DNA from: Chionoecetes opilio | Taxonomy: Eukaryota; Arthropoda; Malacostraca; Decapoda; Majidae | Direction: 5' to 3' | NCBI GenBank assembly: GCA_016584305.1 | Contig: JACEEZ010021742.1 | Coordinates: 43,501 to 107,500, forward strand | DNA: 64,000 nt | In this document: in pieces, positions 57,318 to 64,000 of the stretch | How the letters are laid out: each line of letters opens with the position of its first letter | Numbering within the stretch: position 1 is the stretch's first letter | Translations under genes and position numbers: made by a program | Notes under the pieces: generated by a model | Seen by the model: only the letters and a program-made list of their open reading frames with translations | What the model was told of the DNA's origin: nothing | Databases searched by the model: none

Positions 57318-58784
57318 CTAGTCACAGGTAATTTCGTCATCATCAAGATCTGGCTGTGGTGAGTTGGTGCAGTGGAGGCCTTTGCAATCACCACACAAGT
57401 TTGAACAGTGAATGCCATGTTTCCTGCAACTGCATCTTGCTGTACTACACCCTGAAGTACAGTTACACCTAATTATAGCCAACAAATTTACAGAACCAGC
57501 TGGCAAGTCAGTCATGATTGGTTGTAATTTACCATCTGAAAGTTTCCATCCCCACTCGTCAGGTTTTAGCTGGTTTCTACCTTTCCATTCCTGAATTTGG
57601 AAGTAAACTCGAAGGCTGTGGAATTTCGTAGCTGCTCTTGTTGGTGGCAATGATTTGGCCTCAACATACTTTGAGCTTTTTACAACCTTTTCCTTAAAGC
57701 GCCTCAGTCGGAGATGATTGATGTTTTCCCCATCATTACCATTGTACAGGCACACTAAAGCCTTCTCCCCAGCTTCAATAACCTCTTCTGAACTGCTATC
57801 CTTGCCAATCACTTCTGCCAGTTTGAGGAAGTTTCTATTGTTCATCACCTTTCGAAGGGACGCTGCCTTCCCAATTCCATGAACACTGGATGTACAATCA
57901 CAACCCAGTAGTGCATGGATGAAAAGAATGTTGGAACAAACCACATCTCCCAAAGATTTCCTCATCTCTTTGATGTTCCAGACTTTCACACTTTTTGCAC
58001 TAGCCTTTGGTTGTGGCGTGAAGTAGATATTGTAACCGTCATCTCTATTGGCATGATAACATAGAAGGACCAATAGGTCAGTGTCATCTGCTATCAAAAT
58101 GGTTTCTCCTGTCTGTGCCAGTTCTAGAGCAGTCTTCACAATCAATACGTCAGCGTTTCCAGATGCATGGACTACTTTACAACCTGCTTCCTCCAAACTC
58201 TTTCCCAGCAAGTTGATGAACAATTGTTTGTTTTCTTGATTAGCTAGGAAAACATCCTTTTTTAATTTGAACACCATTTTAGGGGTCAGTAACACCTTAA
58301 CACCAACAGAGCCCCCTGCTCGGCGTCGGTGAGTCGCGTCTTTAATGGATGGACCACTTTCATATCCATCAAAGACAATGCATGCTTTTCCATATCTAGT
58401 TGTGACATATCTGCGGTATCGGGCACAGATCTCATCAAATGTGTGACCTTTTTGCCATGGGAGGCGTTGAAGTAGTGCTCCACCATCTAAGAGATACTGT
58501 GGATCTGAAGACTGTGGACCTGATTGTACAGGGGAAGTCAGTTCCCATATTGCGTCTGCCAAAGCCGGTTTCTTTGCCTCTCGCGGCAGTCCGAAAGAAT
58601 TAAAAAGTGCAGGTGGGTAACCACAAAGTTCATACTGGAAATGTTCTTGCTGCTGCTGAGTTGAGGGTTCATTGGTAGATAGCACACACAGTCTCTGGAA
58701 TAGGAGTTGTGGATCAGTCTCAACTGCTTCATCTTTGCTGAGCGAAACTTTTGACCCAAGTGTAATTGCCTGATCCTTCATCAT
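57318..58784 (-). CDS. FEN/PIN-like nuclease with CXC cysteine domain, transposon-borne
   Basis: Intact 488-codon ORF with a stop upstream of the ATG. The fold assignment is by motif: YLLDGGALLQRLPW (D100), IVFDGYESGPSIKD (D139), ASGNADVLIVKTA (D212), ILIADDTDLLVLLCYH (D233, D234, D236) and ALLGCDCTSSVHGIGKAA (D295, about 290-307). The last resembles the GCD..GIG helix-3-turn-helix of flap endonucleases; spaced acidic residues are what PIN/FEN nucleases use for metal binding. Residues 440-473 have the spacing of a tesmin/TSO1-type CXC zinc domain (RCNCTSGCSTARCSCRKHG, then CSNLCGDCKG and HCTN), probably DNA-binding. The ORF is the only gene between two long inverted repeats, so it is the likely mobility or accessory protein. 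I recognise the motif architecture but cannot assign a transposon superfamily. No DDE triad was identified. Unlike the other element ORFs nearby it is uninterrupted. Confidence 0.8.
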   Translation of the reverse strand: MMKDQAITLGSKVSLSKDEAVETDPQLLFQRLCVLSTNEPSTQQQQEHFQYELCGYPPALFNSFGLPREAKKPALADAIWELTSPVQSGPQSSDPQYLLDGGALLQRLPWQKGHTFDEICARYRRYVTTRYGKACIVFDGYESGPSIKDATHRRRAGGSVGVKVLLTPKMVFKLKKDVFLANQENKQLFINLLGKSLEEAGCKVVHASGNADVLIVKTALELAQTGETILIADDTDLLVLLCYHANRDDGYNIYFTPQPKASAKSVKVWNIKEMRKSLGDVVCSNILFIHALLGCDCTSSVHGIGKAASLRKVMNNRNFLKLAEVIGKDSSSEEVIEAGEKALVCLYNGNDGENINHLRLRRFKEKVVKSSKYVEAKSLPPTRAATKFHSLRVYFQIQEWKGRNQLKPDEWGWKLSDGKLQPIMTDLPAGSVNLLAIIRCNCTSGCSTARCSCRKHGIHCSNLCGDCKGLHCTNSPQPDLDDDEITCD

Positions 58785-59146
58785 AGCTATATTTAATTAA
58801 TTAATTTTTTATTTTAAGGTCCAATTTGGACAAAAGAGAAAAGAATTCCACCTATCGTTGGCCTCTTAAATTAAATGTATGAACTGCGGATTCAAACACT
58901 GTCATTGCTGGTTGTGTCATATTAGTTTGCCTGGCATCCCTGTGTATGTTCAGTAATCATGCCAAAAATAATGAGTGAGTAATGAAGTTGACGCTGTTTA
59001 GTCTGAAAGACTATTTCACAGCAGAAATATAAGAAAAAGAGAGTGGACAGAAAGTGGAGAAAATATTAAAGGAAATACAGAGATGAGGATTAAAGGAAAT
59101 AAAGCTGGGTAGAGTGCTTGCCAAATGATGGCGGCCGTTGACCCCT

Positions 59147-59460
59147 TTATCGGTTTTAATTTTTTTGCACAAAAACTACTGTACCAATTTTGATGAAAAT
59201 TGTATGGTAATGGCAGTACATAGTCATGCATTTGGTGTAAAAAAATTATTGACCTAGCTTAATTATTATGGATAAGAGGAGGAAAAAACCGTTTGTGGCG
59301 GCGGGTCGGAGATCTTCCCCGTTGGATTTTACAGATGGCGGCCGTTGACCCCTTTCGGCAAGGTTAATTCTGGTAAACTTTTTTTTATCCGAAAGAGAGG
59401 TTATTCATGCCCAATATCCAAGTTAAAAACCTTTGTTAGCAATTTGTTTGAGGTTCAGCC
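59147..59460 (-). repeat. Right terminal inverted repeat
   Basis: Inverted copy of 56607-56920 with scattered substitutions. The extra copy of GATGGCGGCCGTTGACCCC just inside it (about 59127-59145) suggests a small internal duplication. Confidence 0.88.
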
Positions 59461-59576
59461 ACATTTTGACTAGACTATACATATATATCAGTGATCTAGC
59501 CACTACCACTGCTCTTTTCGGTTGACAGCTGCACGCATAAAATCAATAATGCCAAAAAATCAATAGTGAGCTTTCA

Positions 59577-59708
59577 AAGGAGGCTAGACAGTGTTATGGA
59601 TGGGGATGAAAGGTGGATGTAGGTAGTGTTAAGTAACAGGAACTACCTCGTGTAGGTCTCGCGGCCTTTTGTAGCTTCCTTATTTTCTTAGGTTCTTATG
59701 TTCTTATG
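59577..59708 (+). mobile_element. LINE 3' tail
   Basis: Ends with CTTATTTTCTTAGGTTCTTA and ATG. It lies between the FEN-like transposon and the last GXYLT exon, oriented towards that exon's 3' end. Confidence 0.65.
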
Positions 59709-59822
59709 TATACAAATAATTTCGCACCATAAAATTATCAAGTTTTCCACGACTTCGATGATGGTCTCTTATTTCTACTGGAGCGTCTTGCAGGCCTCGC
59801 AGAAGCATTTGGTCGATGATTT

Positions 59823-59936
59823 TTATTTTGGAGCATCCCTTAACCCCACCTGGTGCTGCAACGTTGCCTGCAGCCGCTCTACAAACTCACTGAGAGAGTC
59901 TTCCAATCGGTACTGCTGCCACGCTTCGTACACAGC
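59823..59936 (-). CDS. Gxylt1: GXYLT exon E and stop
   Basis: 38 codons including TAA, opening AVYEAWQQYRLEDSLSEFVE. Acceptor ATCCGCAG fits the family joint FxAVYEA best; a second AG lies 9 nt upstream (TAGCAG) and would add three residues. Confidence 0.88.
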   Translation of the reverse strand, partial: AVYEAWQQYRLEDSLSEFVERLQATLQHQVGLRDAPK

Positions 59937-61447
59937 CTGCGGATACACTGCTATTACCATCCCCATTAACCCCTTGAGACCCAAAACGTAATTTCCATTG
60001 TAATTTGGATACCATTAGACGATTTTTATTGAATATAAGCAATGTTTTATAGCTATGACCTGTTTAGTATCCTTGTCGACTAGCTATTTTGGTATATTCA
60101 GTTAGTTTTCGTAATTTTATGGCTGACAACAGTAGTTTTTATATAGCAAAGGAAAGATTTGGGCGTGAAGGGGTTAAGAGTGTTATCATCATTATTATCA
60201 TTACTATCTTTTTTTTTATAAAGTAGAAGTTGTGGTAATTTTTTTTCACATATGTTTTTTATACATATGACTAATGTTGACTCACCCAAAAAAAAAAAAA
60301 AAAAAAGTTGCCTCAGAAAAAAAAGTTTCCTCACAAAAGAAAAATGTTGCCTAAAAAAAAAAAAAAAGCGGCCTCACCAAAAAATAAAAAATAAATTGTT
60401 GCCTCACAAAAAAAAAAAAAAAAAATTAACAGTTGCCTCACCAAAAAAAATAAAAATAAAAATAAATGCTGCCTCACCTGAAATTTTTGTTCTATGCCAT
60501 TGTAGAAGGTGAGAGCGGCCCCGTGCAGCACGCCCACGCCCGCCACCTCGGCACGCCCGCACGTATTGCTGCCCAGCGAACACAACTTTGGGCGGTAATT
60601 CCACTCGCAGCCCAACTCGTACAGATGTGTGGCTGTTGTCTGGGAGGGAATAATGGCTTAACCCCTTGACACCCAGAACCTAATTTCCATTGTACTTTCG
60701 CTACCATTAGAAGTTTTTTTTATGAATATATAAGCAATATGTAACAGATATGACCACGTTTAGTATCCTTGTGAAGTAACTAATTTGGTATATTAAGATA
60801 CTTTTCAAAATTTTATGGCTAACAACATACGATTTTTTATAACAAAGGAAAGATCTGGCGTGAAGGAGTGTATGATTAGTTGTAGCCTGTCAACCCTGCC
60901 TTATCTCGCTTACTACCATATCAAGGACTAAGCTTTTGTCTTACACGTCTTCTACTAACCTACAAACCTCTTGGCAAACTGTTACATGGGTCAAAATCAC
61001 GAACAAAAATGATCTGATAAGAAGGAATTATCTATTATTGTATTATAGTATTGATTATCATGACGTACAGTTGAAACTCGATATAACGAACCTCGGATTT
61101 AACGGACTGCTACCGGACAAGCGGACCAAATTATTACAGTATTACAATGCATACTTCTTATCTTTCTTTCACCCTCTATTGGTTGTCCTTCCCGCCATAA
61201 AATCACCTTATTGCTGAAAAGAATATTGAGAATGTCTTGGTCGGCTAGAGCCAGCTTGTTCCCGTATTTCTTCACAATATTAATGACACTCTCAGTCCAG
61301 CCTCCCTCGAAGCTTCTGATCCGCGTCAGGTTCATAAGCAGGACCCCAGCATTAAGTCCGCTGCTGCCGTAGGTGGGAAACTTCACTGACGAGAACACAC
61401 ACACCCACACACAGACACACACACCCACACACACACACACACACACA

Positions 61448-61500
<53 letters not shown>

Positions 61501-61565
61501 CACCCACACACACACACCCACACACACAACACCCACAAAACCCCACACACACACAACACACAACA

Positions 61566-61641
<76 letters not shown>

Positions 61642-61646
61642 ACACA

Positions 61647-61677
<31 letters not shown>

Positions 61678-62194
61678 CCCACACACACACACACCCACAC
61701 ACACACACGGGGAAAAAAGGTAAATAAAGTGAGACATTTATTGACTACTGATCAATACGCAAAATAAAGTTCAAAAAATGAGAAATATAGCATTCATAAA
61801 TTCTAGAGCTGTAATTCATGATTTTTTAAATTGATTTATTGACATCTATTACAGTTGGACAGATGTAAAAAAACCAAAAAAAAACAAGGGATAGAAACAT
61901 AAATAAAAATGAAAGCGAATAAAAAAAATATATATATCATGATTTTGAAGTTAGAATTGGCTATGTAACCTACGTACAAGACTACTACAAGACTAAGGTA
62001 CTGAGATAGGTAGTGATAGTAGTGGGGTTAGTAGGGTAGGTAGTTAGTTATAAATAGTGGATGTAGGTAGTGTTAATTGTAACAGGAACTACCAAGTGTA
62101 GGTCTCACGGCTTCTTGTAGCTTCCTTATTTTCTTATGTTCTTAATAGGAAGTAAATAACCTACTATTCCCCCCTATTATAGTAAACTGCGGTG

Positions 62195-62231
<37 letters not shown>

Positions 62232-64000
62232 GCAGTCATAAGAACATAAGAAAATAAGGATCGAAGCTACAAGAGGCTGGGAGACCTACACGTGGTAGTT
62301 CCTGTTACTTAATTAACTAAACCTACATCCACCTTGCTTCCCCATTCATGAAATTGTCCAGCCTCTTTTTAAAACTCCCTATTGACTCCTCACTAACTAC
62401 CCAATGACTGAGTCCATTCCAATCATTTACCACCCTATTTGTGAACCAGTTTCTCCCTTTTTATCTTTTTAAATCTACGTTTTCCTACACACTCAGAAAT
62501 AAGGGGTACATTAAGGGTAGAATTGTTACATCGCACCATCACTACCCTTTTTAAACCCTATGTCCAGGCTGGAGGGTAGATGCTGCCGATTATACCCTTT
62601 ATCTACCCTTTATCTACCCTTTTTAGACGTGAGGGATGAGAAAGGGTATATTTGGGGTTGGAAAAGGGTATATTTGGGGTTCGAAAAGGGTATATTTGGG
62701 GTTCGAAAAGGGTATATTTGTAAGGGTAGAAAAAGGGTAGCAGTATTTCATCACTACAAACACCCTTTTTCTACCCTTTTCCTGCCCTTCTTTTCTAAGA
62801 GTGTACGGTGCCTTACCTTTTTGAACTGCGGGCCATACATGTAGAGGACAGGGTGCTATCCCTATCGCTTGCTCGGTGGTAAAGTTGTGGATATGCCCCC
62901 AAAGATACTCCGGTGGCCTGAGGAAGAGTACGTCTGTGTCCAGGAAGATCAGCGCATCCTTCTCTTCGAAAGTCTGGGCGAGGAACAGTCTCTCGGTGGC
63001 ACACAGGCGAAACATATTCTTCATTTTCTCTGTCCCGGGCGGGTAATAGATCCTTTTGAAGTCGCCAAAGACAATACGTTGCTTGTATTCAATAGGCCAG
63101 GCTTGTGTTATGTTTGTTACTTCCTCATAGGTTTTGTACGTATCGGAGACTATGTTGAATCTGTAGACATTTAGAATTTTGATTTAGATTTGAAGATTTA
63201 GATTTGAAGCATTTAACCCCTTGAGACCCAAAACGTAATTTCCATTATAATTTGGCTACAATAGATGATTTTTAGTGAATATTAGTAACATTTTATAGAC
63301 ATGACCTGTTTAGTATCCTTGTCGACTAACTAATTTGGTATATTAAGTTACTTTTCGTAATTTTATGACTCAACAACATACATTTTTTTACATAGCAAAT
63401 TAAAGATCTGGGCGTGAAGGGGTTAATTGAATTTGAGCCATTTAGATTTGGGCCGTTTACGAAAAAAAGGTCTTTTCCTGTGCTATAAATGTTGTACTGT
63501 ATATGCATATTTTGTGTGAAAGTCCATAATATCTCGAAAGGTTATAATTAAAAAAATCTAAAGTTAGTATTTAGAAAGAAAAAGTTAGAAAAGTTATCAT
63601 TAAAAAATAATAATAACTTAGCATTAGTAATAAGTTATTAATCATTTACTAGTTATGAATAGTTATTACATTAGTTATTATACAGAGCTTCCATATTTGC
63701 TTAACCCCTTGAGACCCAGAACGTAATTTCCATTATAATTTAGCTACCATTATATGATTTTTAGTGAATATAAGCAATATTTTATAGATATGACCTGTTT
63801 AGTGTCCTTGTCCACTAACTAATTTGGTATATTAAGTAACTTTTTGTAATATTATGGCTAACAAGACAATTTTTTATAGCAAAGGAAAGATCTGGGCGTG
63901 AAGGGTTAATTAGTCACCTCAGAGTCCGCGACGTGAGGGCCGCGGCGGATTTCAGGAGGACAGAGATTTGCTGGAGCTGTCTCTGGTAGCTGTTTGCAAT
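59823..64000 (-). CDS. Gxylt1: Glucoside xylosyltransferase (GXYLT family, GT8), 3' part
   Basis: Five exons are visible: 64000-63918 (continues outside), 63160-62817, 61385-61207, 60639-60478 and 59936-59823. Together they give 882 nt, 293 residues and a stop, with all junctions GT-AG and in phase. By family knowledge these are ER/Golgi type II enzymes that add xylose to O-glucose on Notch EGF repeats (shams in Drosophila). Evidence for the assignment: KSAAALTSRTLRFNIVSD at the start of the GT8 fold; LFLAQTF, then FLDTDVLFLRPPEYLW with the metal-binding DxD; SSGLNAGVLLMNLTRIRSF; ALADQDILNILFSNK; CEWNYRPKLCSLGSNTC; and AVYEAW near the C-terminus. The N-terminal anchor and stem are outside the window. 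It could be the GXYLT1 or GXYLT2 type; arthropods usually have one gene. Nearly every splice junction has a repeat within 60 nt. Confidence 0.9.
59966..60177 (+). mobile_element. TTAA-flanked MITE (copy 7)
   Basis: Lies 29 nt upstream (sense) of the GXYLT exon E acceptor. Confidence 0.75.
60283..60477 (-). repeat. Chain of donor-like repeats after GXYLT exon D
   Basis: In the sense direction GTGAGGCA(A/G)C-type motifs recur about eight times at 17-36 nt spacing, separated by T-runs. The first is the real donor of exon D. Confidence 0.8.
60478..60639 (-). CDS. Gxylt1: GXYLT exon D
   Basis: 162 nt, 54 codons in phase 0, with CEWNYRPKLC, SNTCGRAEVAGVGVLHG and a terminal QKFQ. Acceptor TTCCCTCCCAG lies 18 nt from a MITE. 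Donor CAG|GTGAGGCAG is followed by a chain of donor-like repeats. Confidence 0.9.
60658..60870 (+). mobile_element. TTAA-flanked MITE (copy 8)
   Basis: Lies 18 nt upstream (sense) of the GXYLT exon D acceptor. The distal end is decayed (GAAGGAGTG in place of the TTAA end). Confidence 0.7.
61067..61130 (+). repeat. Solo end of a pogo-like element
   Basis: ACAGTTGAAACTCGATATAA and the following ACGAACCTCGGATTTAACGG match the TIR of the element at 19053. It lies 76 bp downstream of the GXYLT exon C donor. Confidence 0.5.
61207..61385 (-). CDS. Gxylt1: GXYLT exon C
   Basis: 179 nt encoding KFPTYGSSGLNAGVLLMNL through DQDILNILFSNK. Acceptor CTCGTCAG is preceded almost at once by about 310 bp of (TG)n in the sense direction. 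Skipping this exon would shift the frame. Confidence 0.92.
61390..61709 (+). repeat. (CA)n-rich tract beside the GXYLT exon C acceptor
   Basis: About 320 bp of CA repeats with CCCACA interruptions; in GXYLT sense it is (TG)n, ending about 4 nt before the splice AG. Confidence 0.95.
62044..62146 (+). mobile_element. LINE 3' tail in GXYLT intron
   Basis: Same family, antisense to GXYLT, in the intron between exons B and C. A second copy in opposite orientation follows at 62237. Confidence 0.65.
62237..62487 (-). mobile_element. LINE 3' end in GXYLT intron
   Basis: RT C-terminus and tail in the sense orientation of GXYLT, bounded by (GT)n at 62199-62230 and by a short TIR element at 62488. Confidence 0.65.
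62488..62804. mobile_element. Short TIR element rich in AAGGGTA
   Basis: Ends ACACTCAGAAATAAGGGG and the inverse of ACACTCTTAGAAAAGAAGGG. The interior has four ~21-bp repeats with GGGTATATTTGGGG. It ends 12 nt from the GXYLT exon B donor. Confidence 0.6.
62817..63160 (-). CDS. Gxylt1: GXYLT exon B (catalytic DxD exon)
   Basis: 344 nt, acceptor ATGTCTACAG, donor GTAAGGCAC. It encodes FNIVSDTYKTYEEV, KRIYYPPGTEKMKNMFRLC and FLDTDVLFLRPPEYLWGHIH. The reading continues in frame into exon C (AVQK|VKFPTYG), although an alternative frame near the 3' end also looks protein-like. Confidence 0.9.
63213..63426 (+). mobile_element. TTAA-flanked MITE (copy 9)
   Basis: 52 nt upstream (sense) of the GXYLT exon B acceptor. 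Confidence 0.75.
63701..63909 (+). mobile_element. TTAA-flanked MITE (copy 10)
   Basis: Begins at intron position +9 from the GXYLT exon A donor. Confidence 0.75.
63918..64000 (-). CDS. Gxylt1: GXYLT exon A (3' part)
   Basis: 27 codons plus two bases, IANSYQRQLQQISVLLKSAA then ALTSRTL, ending at donor GTGACTAA. A TTAA-flanked MITE begins at intron position +9. Confidence 0.85.

Larger units (their letters stand above)
56606..59461. mobile_element. 2.86-kb DNA transposon with ~315-bp TIRs
   Basis: The left end (about 56607-56920) and right end (about 59147-59460) are inverted copies of one another with a few mismatches. Both begin GGC(A/T)GAACCTCAAAC when read inward. They enclose the single 488-aa ORF and AT-rich flanks. 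A short ATTTT flanks both sides, one or two bases out, as a possible but unproven target duplication. Confidence 0.85.

Noticed and set aside
61352..61737. Cys/Val-rich and Thr/His-rich ORFs
   Set aside because: Translations of (TG)n and (CA)n.
62813..63004. Alternative frame at the GXYLT exon B end, suggesting a frameshift
   Set aside because: The phase-1 donor joined to exon C keeps the family frame without a shift.

Overview
The window reads as nuclear DNA of an arthropod, most likely a decapod crustacean (inference). The grounds are interrupted genes with GT-AG introns, many TTAGG/CCTAA-type stretches, very dense dinucleotide and minisatellite arrays, and many copies of one LINE 3' end of a type I associate with crab and shrimp genomes. 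No species is claimed. No bacterial operon, CRISPR array or rRNA gene was seen.

Two host genes can be assembled exon by exon, both on the minus strand. (1) A complete Atg5 (autophagy protein 5): six coding exons between 52593 and 44039, 810 nt, 269 aa, with every junction GT-AG and in phase. (2) The 3' part of a glucoside xylosyltransferase (GXYLT family, GT8): five exons from 64000 (running off the window) to the stop at 59823. A third, uncertain gene-like set of segments lies inside a tandem segmental duplication (about 17.65-26.99 kb and 27.02-36.08 kb).

Layout. 1-2.4 kb: low-complexity DNA and a LINE 3' end. 2.4-6.1 kb: a foldback element and a 2-kb palindrome holding a dead reverse transcriptase. 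6.48-8.96 kb: a DNA transposon with about 45-bp TIRs that carries a tRNA-derived SINE. 9-10.4 kb: MITEs and a multi-axis palindrome. 11.3-13.0 kb: a foldback element sitting in the middle of a hairpin MITE. 13.6-15.2 kb: a decayed LINE RT. 16.1-17.7 kb: a LINE with an intact SGNH-type ORF1 and a truncated endonuclease. 17.65-36.08 kb: the duplicated block, each copy with (GA)n, (CA)n, a pogo-like MITE, a 34-bp minisatellite and a 22-bp satellite. 36-41 kb: quiet DNA with MITEs. 41.2-43.6 kb: a 21-bp array. 44-52.6 kb: Atg5. 56.6-59.5 kb: a DNA transposon with TIRs of about 315 bp around an intact 488-codon ORF for a FEN/PIN-like nuclease with a CXC-type cysteine domain. 59.8-64 kb: GXYLT.

The most striking pattern is that splice junctions of both host genes are abutted by repeats, and several arrays appear to have been seeded by the splice site itself. 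The clearest case is Atg5 exon 4. Its last 13 nt plus the first 8 nt of the intron are repeated 18 more times. The 21-nt unit keeps the reading frame, so about a dozen extra intact 5' splice sites could each add multiples of seven residues. GXYLT has an independent example, a donor motif repeated about eight times. The second candidate novelty is the long-TIR transposon that encodes a FEN-like nuclease rather than a recognisable DDE transposase.
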